A DNA stretch of 64,000 nt, taken from positions 1,426,001-1,490,000 of the forward strand of contig OZ038527.1 of NCBI GenBank assembly GCA_964036665.1, written 5' to 3'. The notes beneath the pieces were generated by a model. That model was not told where the DNA came from. It searched no databases and saw nothing but the letters and a program-made list of their open reading frames with translations. Source of the DNA: Gordius sp. MW1. Lineage: Eukaryota > Nematomorpha > Gordioida > Gordea > Gordiidae. Both the position numbers and the translations under genes were made by a program. Positions 1 to 13,000 of this stretch are shown here, in pieces (within the stretch, counting starts at the first letter, position 1; the number at the start of each line of letters is the position of its first letter).

Positions 1-523
1 TCAATAATTTTTTTGAACTCCAACACATAAAGAGTATATATTATTGAGGTGGAGATTACTGCTGTAAGGTGTTAACTCATATCTCAACACTTACATGAAT
101 AACCCTTTATCTTCCCCTCCTAAAAGGAAACCCCTCCTTGACCTGTCTTTTACCTCCCTTTTTCTCAAATCCTCAGTTTAATCACGTCAATCATCCTTCT
201 CTCCCCTTTACTTACTTTCTCTCACACCTCCCCTCCCCTTAACCAAATAACTGCCGCATATTTATTTACTCTAAACTTGACCGCAACCAAAGCCCCTTGG
301 ACTTGCACTTTGGTGAAGGTGAGAATAAATGTGGGGGGGGCGATGCCTTATTTGTTTTACAGCAGTTGGCTGTTTTAAAAGACCTTCCTTTTCAATTAAG
401 TTTTACGACTGGCGTCGCCACTTGAATTTATAGTGTCTAGACGTTTCAAGCAATATAACAATTGTTTCCTTAATGATTGTGTTGTGTCCCGTTCAATCGC
501 CTTGCTGCATTCAAATTTAATGC
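1..523. other. No gene seen upstream of RIPOR
   Basis: AT-rich sequence with C-rich runs at about 110-240. I see no convincing coding exon on either strand. It could hold the RIPOR promoter or a 5' untranslated exon, but no TATA box or initiator stands out. Confidence 0.4.
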
Positions 524-690
524 ACGGGCGTAGCCAGCATTGGAATTAGAGGGGGGAGGCAATAATGATTTAGGGGGAGGGGCAAAATGATTATTTTTTG
601 AAATTTTAGCCATAAATTGAAATTACAAAAAAATTTTGGATTTAAAGGGGGTAGCCACCCCTCCCTGCCCCCCCCCCCGGCTACGCCCAT
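524..690. repeat. Short palindromic-end repeat, GGGCGTAGCC family
   Basis: About 165 bp. It starts with GGGCGTAGCCAGCATTGG and ends with CCGGCTACGCCCAT, so the two ends are inverted repeats. The inside has G-runs, a CAAAATGATTATTTTTTGAA-like core and C-runs. At least a dozen copies lie in the window in both orientations. It looks like a MITE; no target duplication could be fixed. Confidence 0.8.
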
Positions 691-834
691 AATTTAATGA
701 ATTCGTTATTAATTTTTTGGTAATCAATATTTTATTTCTAATCATTTATAAATTCCCCCCTGAAGATTTTGAATATTGTTTTAAATTTATAACAAATTTT
801 TAATTTCCGATGTTTAGACAAAACGCTATAAAGC

Positions 835-1083
835 ATGACGAGAGACGAACGATTTGTACTGACACGTGATTACGAACCACGTGATCTAGGTCCCCCTAAT
901 GATCAGCTGATTGAAGGGCGTCGCCGGCCCGACCCTTACTACCATCCCTCACCCCTCGCACGACCACTTAGTTATTCCGGGTATGGGCCAGAGATTCAAG
1001 ATGGCCGCCCGCGTAATTTAAAATCAGCTGCTGATTCTGACGAAGGCATTCATTCGTTGGGAGAAGAACAAAGGGGATATGGG
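835..1083 (+). CDS. RIPOR: RIPOR exon 1 (aa 1-83)
   Basis: Arg- and Pro-rich, disordered N-terminus beginning MTRDERFVLTRDYEPRD. It ends in phase 0 at GGG|GTAAAA. The open frame runs on into the intron to 1218, but the donor and the matching phase of the next exon favour a stop at 1083. Confidence 0.75.
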
Positions 1084-4000
1084 GTAAAAAAAGAGTGGCC
1101 GAATTTTGTTAATAAAGTTATTTATAAAAATATTTATAATCATGTTAAATTAAATAACGAAATTACAATAATTTATGTGTTAAATTTAAAATATTATGGG
1201 TTAAAGTCAGGGGTTTGAACCCGCCCAAAATAAAATCGGGTTCGTGTTCGGGTTTGGCATAAATTTTGAAATCGGGTTCGTGTTCGGGTTTGGCATAAAT
1301 TTTGAAACCCGGTTCGGGTACAGGTTCGGGTTCAAGAAATTTTATTATATTAATAATACATTTTTACCTTCAAAAAATTATTGAATAGTTAACTTAATTT
1401 TTAAATAGCACCTAATTAAATTCACATGCCAATTGTTATGGGGTTATTTTCATTCACCATTTTTAGACTCTAAAAGAGAATAATAAAATATATGTCCTAT
1501 TCTTATTTAAACATTGTATAATAATTAGACCTAAGTAAATTTTAAAAACAAGTGAGAAACAAATTTAAAATTATAAAAAAACATCTGATATTTCTTTATA
1601 TTATATGTTAAAGTACGTATATTTAAAGTATTTTACAATTATTATATAAATTATAGTCTAATATATATCAATTATATATATAATATTTACAAATAATTCT
1701 TGAGATAATTTGTATTGATGAATGAATGAAAAATGCCGAAAACATAAAAATATTGAAATTAAAATCATATGGTTTTCTTCGTCGCTACATTCTCATGATA
1801 GAGAAAACTGAGATATTCAATTCCATTCACAATATATTTTTGAATTAAAAACCCGAACCCGACCCCTTTTTGTATTTATCGGGTTCGGGTTCGGGTTTTA
1901 AGGGTATTTTTAAAAAGGGGTTCGGGTTTGGGTTCGGGTTCTGTAAAACATCGGGTTTTACCCGGTTCGGGTTCAGGGGTTCGGGTTTGGGACAAACCCC
2001 TGGTTAAAGTTTCTTATCTTTTATAAAATAACCAAGTTATAGAGATATTTAAAGTTTGAAGTCATCAGGACATTTGAATAGCAGTTATAATTTATTTATT
2101 ATTTTTGGAATTGATTTTTAAAATGTTGGTAGTTTTAACTTTATGTACCACATATAGTTAGAATACGACTATTCACGACTTTTTTTGCACCAAACTTGTA
2201 ACGCGTTACTTTTTTTTTTTTCGATTTTTTCCCTAATTATTTCAAAATCATCATCAGCTACATGCAACATATTCGTGTTGTATAGCGGATGTTGTAAAGC
2301 GGATAGGCTTTGTTTGGTCGACCTTTAATCTTAGTCTATGGTCTTAGTCGACTTAACATAAACAGACCAATAAACCTGTTTTTTGGTCTCATCGGAGAGG
2401 CAGACCAGGTTGCCCGTTAGTAAGTCTTAGTAAAACCAAAGGTGGACCAAACAAAACCCAGCCGTTTTTTCAACACTACGACAAATCTAATGAGAATTAA
2501 TTTAAATTTCGGAGTTTTAGGGTTTTTTTAACTTATTTTAAATATTATATATCGTAAATATTCCTTAGGATACGTTTAAATCTATGGGAAGTAGAACAAT
2601 GTCACCAATTGGCACAGATAACATGATTACAAATGGTACCCCCAAAAAATCGAAATCATTTAAAGGGGGTAATGATGGCAAATTGGGTTCTGGCCCTTCG
2701 CCCCAGCGGACATTTTACACGTTCGAGAAGGTTCGAGAAGGAATCATGTAAGTGTTTTCCTAAGCTATTTAACTTTATAATTTTCCCTTTTCTCAACTAT
2801 TTTTAAAGACTATTTCAAATATAAAATTTTCCCGTAATTAAATTGGCAAAAAATAGGAGGTTTTACTATGTAGTATAAGTTGAAGTGTGAACGCGTGTCA
2901 AGTTTTTTTGCTGTTATGCTAAGTATGTCTTTTGAAATTATGAACGAATAGTGTTTCGGGCTAACCACTTATGAACTCTTTTCTGTAGCTGTTGTTTTAC
3001 TTCAGAATCTTCATTATCACTCTATTATACTTGAGAGTGGGGGGGGGGGGGGGGTGGAGATAAAAATTCTAATTGGAAAATGAGATATTACTGCTAAATT
3101 ATAACTGGTGCGTAATATAATGTTAATTTTTTTTGTGCTGTAAGGAAGAGCCTAATAATGATTTTTTGGTGGTGTGGTGGTGCAAAAGATTTTTTCTCAC
3201 GCAGATTTGGTTAGGGAATTTTGAATGTGAAATAGATGATAAGATAGTTTGTAGGATTAGATAGAAAACGCACCCGCCTTCTGGGTTTTGTGCCTTTAAA
3301 TTGATTTAATTACCTTCATTGTGGTTGATATGACTGGAGTAATGCCTTACACACCCACCACCTTTGTTCCGTCAAGTTTTAATTTTAGCTTATTACCAAA
3401 AAAAATTATTTAGAATTCAGTCTAACTTCTAGTTAAAAAATTGGAGATTTTCTAAACTTTAAATGGCTCTGTATGTTTGTTTTTATATTAAGAATACCTC
3501 CAAATAGGTATGAAAATTGAATAAACTCGTTTAGTTAATACCATTTTAGATCCGAAAATAAGACATAATTAGTAATAATAGGTAAAAGTATATTTTTGTA
3601 ATAAGAATTAATCACAAATAAATTACCGTTTTGAAGAATTGTTAATATGGAAATTTTTTTAAACACATTTTGTAAATTGACATTAAATTTTTACTGATAG
3701 AGTTTGGAATTTAAATGGTTCATCTAAAACCAAACGATAAATTGTTCCAAACCTCTTGTAATTAATTTTATATCGGTTTTAATGTAATTCATTTATGATT
3801 AAATTTTGACCTCAAAAATATTTAATTATATGATAAATCAGGTTTAGTCCATATTAATAAAATAAGATTAATATAAAACATGTCTAGTTAAACTAACTTT
3901 GCTCAAATATTATGTTATAAAATTTGAGCGAATTTCCATTTTTTTTGTTAAAAAAAGAAGCTCAATTTCAATGCACAAAAATTGAAATGCTTTCATAATA

Positions 4001-7000
4001 TGATCGATATATGTATTAATAGACGAAATGAAATTTATTAGTTCAGCTTTGGGTTGGTTCTTTGAGTGGGCATGTTATTTCTCTACCTATTACCTTCCTT
4101 TTGATTAATGTAGGGTGTGTAAAAATAATTATTGATTGGTTATCGATTGTTGAACCCTAATCAATCAATAACACGATGATGCCCATTTAGTCTAGTAAAG
4201 TCAATGATCCCTGCCCAACTGCAGTTTATTTCAAATTTGTAATTAGCAGGAAGAGATGTAATTCAAATTTTTTAAATTTAAGGTTTACCATGATCGTAGC
4301 CTAAAGGGGGGCAGGGAGGGGCGGCTGCCACCCTCTAAATCCAAAAATTTGTTGAAATTAATTAAATTATGGCTAAAATTGCAAAAAATTATCATTTTGT
4401 TCCTCCCTAAATCATTATTGCCCCCCTCTAATCCCAATGCTGTCTGTCTACGCCCATAAGGTTTACCTTTTCACCTGCAGGTTTAGACTTGAAAAATAAT
4501 TGCACTCGCGACTACTCCATAGCAAGTAGAATATTGTAAAAAGGTTGGTTTTAGTCGATTAAACTTAAATAGACCAAAAGTTTTTTGTTGTCCGTTTTTC
4601 TTAGTCGACCGCTAGGCTAAGTCGAAATTTAAAAAACGGTCAGAGTCGACCGTACTAGTACATTCACACCCTTCGATCAAAATACAAATAAAATATTACA
4701 GTAATTTTTGTTCAAAAAATAGCGATTTACAAAATTTTTAAAGAAACCCGCCTGGCTGATAATTCATAAAGATTGATATGTTAAAAACGATTTTACTGAG
4801 CAAAATATGAAAATGAAACAAAATTTGACGATTTTTAATTTTTACATTTATGATAAATGTGGCGCGTTCTCCTAGGAATTACGTGCAACACTTGAAAACT
4901 CGGATAGCGGAGCTAACGGATAAATTTGAACGTGGTTTTTTCGGGCAGTACGGGACCGTGAGTGGGCGTTTTTGGGGCGAAAGCCCGGAGCGGTTCCGAA
5001 ATCTGGATGGGTTTAAACCCGTTCCGAGCCCAGTTCCAAACACTAACCCCGTCAGCTTGGAGAAAAGGATCAAAAATGCCGAACGACTTCTCAAGCATTT
5101 AGAGTATCATTGCACCAAGGTTGATAGGCTGCACGACGACTACTTGCAAAATCATAAGCTTAGAGAAGGTAATATAACATAATGTGTCTGTCCCGTCTGT
5201 CTGTCTTAAAGTTCTTTTTTAATTTTTTTATTAGATTTTTTACGGATATTTTATTGTAAAAATTGCTAGAATTTCCTGAAAATTTTGGTGTTTTTTTCTC
5301 TCGATATATTATGTGATAATGAGCGCGCAATTATGATTATATTTAGAATGAATAGACTTTTTGACCCGTTTTAGGGCTCGTCTAAATATCGGATTTTGCG
5401 GCGCAGCAAAAATCGTCGTACGGGTTATAACATAGCCCCGTGTCTTAACTTCGAATTCACAGCAGATTCACATTTTAGACGCATAACATAACAGCGATTT
5501 TGTAAGATGCAAAAATTAACCTAAGCTTAAATGTTGCGGTTTATAAATTTTTAGGTACCAGCAAATTTAGATTTAATTTCAAGAGTTGAAATAAACAAAA
5601 CAAAAACTTTTTTAACTATGAAAAAACAAAATATTTATAGTTACAACCGAGTTTGACTCATGAAATTGAATCGAATACTTAGACAAAGATAAATTCGTGC
5701 GATTTGAATCTGAATCCGATATCAAGACAAGCCCTTAGCCGTCATACTTTGCTCGATCCGCATTTCTTAAAAGCTTAGATTTTAAAATTTATACCCCACA
5801 ATAAGCTTAAAAATTCACACCTTAATTATATAATTAGTTCATTGTTTTTTTACTTGTTCTTCTATGCAACAGGAGCTAAAACGATGTCATTTGCCTATTG
5901 CGACCCCAATAACTTGGTGTCCTCGTCGACTAAAAGTATGAAAGAATCCCTGCAGGGTCTGGACGTGGAGCGTAAAACTTGCGAATTGGCGATGTGCAAA
6001 ATAGAGACCAAGTTACAAGAACTCATGGGCTCCTATCACTTTTGCATCAAGGGTATAACTCCCCTGCCCCTGCCCTTATAATAAATTTTTAATTGCTATG
6101 CAATTTACGGGCTCGCTTTTGGTTGTCCGTCCGTCTTGTCCAACTTGTACCTTTTCAATAATAATTGCCGTGGAAACTTATAGCTGAGTTATTAATGGCT
6201 GTGGACTTATGCTTCTCTAAAAGCTTTTGTTTGATCGCAAGTAGACTAGCTAATGACCGCTGGTTGCCTTTAATTTTTTTGATCTCGCCCGAGCCCAATA
6301 TCAATTATTGTTTCTGTGGCATTACCTATTTACATAAATTTCTTTGGACAACTTGTCTAGGTTGTTGCTATATATCGGATGATCGCGAAACTGGCTAAAT
6401 AAATCCCTGCAAATTAATGATTGTAGTGAAGGGGCAAGGGTAGAATTAAACTAAGAGACTCAAAACGGCTTTATACAGATAACTGCGAGTAATATTTACA
6501 GACGAAAAATTCATATATTTCAAAATAGGTAATTTGCATAAGGTGTATTTTCAGGTGTTACAAAAATAACTGTCACAACAATGATGACCGTTGCTTACAT
6601 CTAATTTGTCTGACCCCGGCCAAAATCCATTTTTTTTGTGCCTGCAGGCCCCTTTTGCCTCCCTTACCTCCCCCCCCCCTTTTTACTATTATTATTAATC
6701 GATTTTATGGGTTTTTATAGAAATCGCTGGTTTTGCGAGAATTGGATCCGGGGATCAATTTGAAATAGTGGTTAGGTATGGGAGCTTGAAAAAATTTAAA
6801 GCGCATTGCAGAGTAAATCGCAAATTGGAACAGCATTGGGATAGGCGAGGAGCCGCCTTCCCTTGCCTCATACACGACGTCTTGGAATTAAAGGTACACT
6901 GGGGTCAATCTGACCCCAAGCTCACTTTAAACTTTTTTTTCCACTTCATACATTAATATATTGCCTTATCTGAACGCATGGGCGTAGCCAAGGCGGGGGG

Positions 7001-10000
7001 GGGGGGGCAGGAAGGGGCGGCTGCCCCCCTCTAAATCCAAAAATTTGCTGAAATTCATAAAATTATGGCTATAATTTAAAAAAATGATCGTTTTGCCCCT
7101 CCCTAAATCATTATTGCCCCCCTCTAATTCCAATTGAACAATATATAATTTCACAACTTTAAAGCGATAAAATATTATTTTGTTTTGGGGTTTAACTAAT
7201 TGTTTAAAGGCGAAAGAATTAAAAACGTTCGGGAAAAATGCGCAACTCATAAGAACGATTTTGGATCCCGTGGAGATGCTATCAATCGTCCCTATTTTGA
7301 AATTCGTGAAACTAAACCAGAACGGATCTCTGAAATTGAATATGCTATTTTTTTGGAAGTATGTTTTATTTTTTTCATATGTTTTTGGAGGGATTTTATT
7401 AAAATTTTTTTGTTAAATTTTAATGTTACTATGTATAAATGTTGAAATTATTGTTGTTTTTCAAAATTATGAATTTACAAAAATACTGTTGGTAGAGAAA
7501 TAATATTGTTTAGGGCTAGGCGTTTAGAAGGAAAAAATTACAGCGTAAAAAGCGGCTTGTTTAAGCAGGAAATTTATCGTTATCACGTTTGATAAATCTT
7601 TTCACTCTTCATTAATCACACCTATTTCAAAATGCATTCTTTAATATGACATTTTTGAAGATTTTTCTTTAATTTCTGACACCCACTGTTCCCTTTTATA
7701 ACTTACTTCTGTGTTGTAAAAACGGCTGGGTTTTGTTTGGTCGATCTTTGGTTCAACTGAGACTAGCGGTCGACTCTGGTCAGTTTTTCGAATTTCGACT
7801 AAGCCTAGAGGTCGACTAAGACAAACGGACCAAAAGGGCCCTTGGTTTGTCTGTGTTTAGTAAAATCAAAGGTCAACCAAACAAAACCCAGCCTTTTTTA
7901 CAACATTATACAATCTTGTACAGCCCGTTGGGAAATGAGCCTGCCGAAGAGTTGGAGTATTTGTACGGGCAACAATTCATAGACGCTTTCCTAACGACCC
8001 CGACCCCCTCGGAATTTCAACTACCCTTCCTACCCGTCTTGGATCACGTGACAGCATCTCAAACAATGCCCGCCCGAATACGAGCCCCCGTCAACGCGAT
8101 TGGCTCATCCCCCGACCAATGGAATCGCGAAAGATCGCGCGACAAGCCTATTAGCTCGTCAATTGACCAATGGGATCGCGAGCGAGCACGCGTCAAGCCC
8201 ATTAGCTCTTCGATTGACCAATGGGATCGCGAGCGGACGCGAGATAAAGTCGTCGATCCGTCGCTCGACCAATGGTATCAAGAGAGGGCACGCGACAAGC
8301 CCATTGGCCCGTCAAAGGACCAATGGGATCGCGAGTTGCCGCGAAACAAAAGAAACGTTCGAAAGAGTTTAGATCCATACTTGTATACGACGGAGGGTAA
8401 GGAGTTAATTGGAGGCCAGCAGGAGCCTCTAGAATCGACCCCTCAGAATGAAGACTCTGGTCGTCGAGTGAGATATAACATGCTATTTTACATTTTTAAT
8501 TCCTATTTTAAGTCTTGTTCACTTTAAACATTTGAAATGTACTATATATTCTTTAACATTCGAGCTTCTTTAAAAATTAGATTTAATTTCTAATTTATTT
8601 ACTAAATCGAGTTCATTTGGTGGTGAGGGCAATCTCAATCATGATTCTGGATTTTTTCTAAAAAATTGGGGTAAGGACGAAAACATTTGTAAATACATCG
8701 ACATATATATGTGTAGGGACCGGGTCTGCAAAGATCTTTTATGGTGGAAGAACAAGTGGCGGGGTACGATTTTGGGGAAAATAGGCATTTCGGCGGTGTT
8801 GGTACCCAACCAATTAGGTACCGAAATGACGCGGAGGGAAGCGGACAATTTGCCCAAAAGCGAGGTGTGCCCGCCGAAAAGGGGAGGCCTAGACCTGTGA
8901 CGGTTTACGAAAATTATGGGCGGGAGGCTCAGCCCTACGCGGTTGGAGAAAGTTACGGGGCCGGGGCCGTCTCTAGGGTCAAACCAGATCCGCCCTCGAC
9001 CCCCAGCCCTCAGGATTTTTCTTTGGGTCGTGATTTTGGACACGCCCTTGATGATGTTATTGACGCCATCCAAGCACGTGACGCCGGCCCGGGCGGGGAA
9101 TTAATGGAACTGGAGGAAATACAAACAATGTTGCAACAATTTAGGATGCATTTGAGGGTAAGAAGTTGTAAATTTGTTAAATTTTCTTTGGTGATTATAA
9201 ATTTAGAGTATATACTTTGTCATTAAGTAAATGTTCTTAAATTTCGATATATAAGTCAATGACGGCCCTAAAAAGGTGATTATTAATAACAAAAGTAGTT
9301 TATTACCAATAGTTTGTTTTGTATACAATTAGTGTTAAAACGTTATTCTTATACATATTCGCACCCTAACGACCTTTTTCACTTGCTTTCAAAATCATCC
9401 ATCAAAATCGTCTGCGTTTGTTCTCTTCTGCTTATAACGCTCGTTTTTTTTAGTCCTATCCTATTTTCAATTATTCCGTGTAATAATTTTACGTGAAACG
9501 TAATGTAAGGTAGGATGAAATTTAATTCTTACTCTTACCTTTAACTCATAGATAGACTATTATAATACGATCGACTAGCGAACAGCTGACAATTATTGAG
9601 AATACTTTCGAAACGACTTTGTTGAACTTACCTTTTGTAAAGAAGCCTTGAATGTTCTCATAACTTTTGCAATTTTTGCCTGCACAAGTGCGTATATTAC
9701 GAAAAGCTCAGCCAAAATGGCGCTTTATGTTACTTACAAACTTTTAATGCGGAAACTAGTTATTCGCCAGCCTGTCGTATAAATAGTCTCTGGTGGTTTC
9801 GGTGAACGATTAATTTTTCTAATAACCTCATTTAGGAGTAACGCAATTAACTTAAAAAGTTTACTTGAATCAGCGCCATCTAGTGGCAATTTTAATTAGT
9901 GACTAATTTGGCTATTTATATCCCTATCTTTTTTTACCATGTGACTCCACAATTTTCGCTCTTATTAGAACTCATCAGTATGCCATAGTTAATTTTCTAG

Positions 10001-13000
10001 TCACATTCTAAGCTAGATAGGTATATATGAGGCCAAATTAGATTCATCCCATTGTTATGGTAATACCGGTGTAATATCCATTTCCACGACGCTCAAAAAA
10101 ATCGACATGCCAATCAAAAATTTTTCTTAAAACTTGAAATTAAATTTCTATGGGCTAAGACAAACGTCAATCAACAGATGTTTTTAGTTACTAACCCATA
10201 AAATTCACAAAAAATATTGATTATAATTCAACCATGGTTTACAAGATTAATTAAAATTTATCATATTTGTAATTAAAATTTTTCATATTTAGCATTCTGC
10301 ATTTACTTCTTTTGATATGTATTTTTGAGCTTGAGCTGATGATCATTGATCTATGTTTATAATTTCCTTTAAATGGCTGATATAATTTATAAAGTCAATA
10401 TTGTATTTGGTACATTTAATAACCAAAGGGATATTTGAGTGAGTATTTAAATACATTAGCTAATGATCATTATATCTGATCTATGTTTATAAGCCTATCC
10501 TTTTAATTGTAAAGCTAATTGATGAACTCAATATTGTATTTGGTACATTTATAATAACCTAAGGGATATCTGTTGAGCTTGAGCTAATGATCATTATATC
10601 TGATCTATGTTTATAAGCCTATCCTTTTAATTGTAATTTTGGTAGGGCTAATTGATGAACTCAATTTTGTATTTGGTATATTTATAATAACCTAAGGGAT
10701 ATCTGTTGAGCTTGAGCTAATGATCATTATATTTGATCTATGTTTATAAGCCTATCCTTGTAATTATGGTAGGGCTAATTGATGAACTCAATTTTGTATT
10801 TGGTATATTTATAATAATCTAAGATATCTGTTGAGCTTGAGCTAATGATCATTATAACTGATCTATGTTTATAAGCCTATCCTTTTAATTGTAATTTTGG
10901 TAAAGCTAAATGATAAACTCAATATTGTATTTGGTACATTTATAATAACCTAAGGAATAACTGAGTTAGTACTTGAATACATTGAGCTTGAGCTAATGAT
11001 CATTATATCTAATCTATGTTTATAAGCCTATCCTATTAATTATTTTTATTGTCTATAAGCTTAAAACTAAGGTAAAGTTTATAACTTAGACTAATAAAGT
11101 AAAAGATTTTTTAATAAGCTTCAAATGATTATGTGCATTTTTATACAAAACTAGAGATGAAAATACAAATGCTTGAGCTTGACTAAACTGATATTCATAA
11201 TTTTCAATTTAACCTAAATTTATAAAATACATGTGAAAAAAAAGATTTGATAATATACTTAAATGGCTAAATTGATAGTTTGTTAGTGATTCTCTAAATT
11301 TTAATTTATAATTTAGATAATTATGCATAGTAATTATTTGAAATATTTTGAAAGTCTTGTGTCGTCATTTTAGTGTCTTCAAAAAAATACATGTTTTTGT
11401 GCCAAAACTAACCTATTGAGCTTTTAGGAAGATCACGTGATATGGCATATAACTCGTTATTATGCCATATTAACCAATAGGAATGTTCAACTGAGCGTCG
11501 TCGTTTTTTAAATGTCGACGTTTCAGATCATTACACCGGAATAACACTTATAATTATGGTAGATAATAATTATTTCTTTATATTAAATTTGAAACTATGT
11601 GAAATATCAAGGATTCTTCGCGTGATAAGAAAAGGTATGGCAGGAGGAACAAAGGAACTTGTGTCGGTAGTTCTGGAGATTATGGGAATGGGGGAGATGA
11701 AATTTATTTGGGTAGTTTGTTTAGGAAAAATGTTGGATCGGGGTCAAATGGCAACGACGACCCATATGGGACTGGACGATTTGGGTACCGAGACGACGTC
11801 GAAAAACAAAATGGCCGCCACACCTTGGAGGACAAACGGCGAACCTACAATTTCGAAACTACGCCCACCAGCTATTACGCTTACGAAGAAGAGAACGGTT
11901 GTTATATATATATATTAAATTATTTGCCCCACCTTATACTGATAGGCTTTTAAATGGTTTTTGGTTTTGCTTTATGTCGTTCCTATTTTTATGAAAATTT
12001 TAACGATGATTTTTGCCAAAACTAGGGATTTATGATACTTGAGTATGACATATTTAAAATGTGGATATATGGATTTAGCCGGGGGGGGGGGACAGGGAGA
12101 AGCGATTGCCTCTCTAAATTCAAAACCTTGTTTAAATTTTTTGAATTATGGCTAAAATTTACAAAAATGTTCATTTTGCCCCTCCCTAAATCATTATTGC
12201 CCCCCCTCTAATTCCAATGCTGGCTACGCCCCTGACAACTTATATATAATTTTTGTGATTTCATGTCCACCTTCTACTTTGTTTCCTGAAGATAAGCCTC
12301 TGTGGCTCGAAATATAGTAAACCCATGGGCCTAACTAGCATTGGGATTAGAGGGGGGCAATAATATTTAATGTGGGGCAAAATAAACATTTTTCGAAATT
12401 TTAGCCATAATTTTTAAAAATTTAAACAAATTGTTTTGATTTAGAGGGGGGCAGCCGCCCCCCCCCAGCCCCCCCCCCTGGCTTCGCCCATGTCGACAGT
12501 TAATAATTTTTTTATGATTCCTGTAATATAATTGTTGTAGTAGTGTGTGTTGAACTCCTTTCCATGCGAATTGCAACTTAAAATTTTAATAAAGGAACAC
12601 CCTTTTCTCATTTTTAAACGCGTCTAAATCACAATTGCTTAAATATTCTTCATTGTTTTTAGAAAAAAGAGTAACTCGCCGACCTGATAGCAGAAACGTG
12701 GATATGATATTGAAAAGTTTCGATTTTTTGGGCCCACCCAGTACTACATCCCGGAATACGCCCCTCAATCAATCGCACGACACTCTTCAAAATCAGCCCG
12801 AGTAACAAATTTAACCAATTTTTTTTTTAATTTTAAAAATAAATTTCTTAACAAAAATTTGAAAAAATTATTGTTTTGTTCCTACTTAATGCCGCGCAGG
12901 TCATTTTATTTCAAATTATGGACTATTGTAGGGTTGTAAAAAGAGCGGGTTTTGTTTGGCCTACCTTTGGTTTTACAGACTAACGGTCGATTCTGGTCAG

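Noticed and set aside
8639-9073. 144-codon open frame antisense to RIPOR exon 8
   Set aside because: It is the mirror of a GC-rich coding exon; the plus-strand exon has matching splice sites, phase and family similarity.
11556-11918. 120-codon frame with an ATG over RIPOR exon 9
   Set aside because: Low-complexity product in another frame; the phase-compatible frame continues RIPOR.
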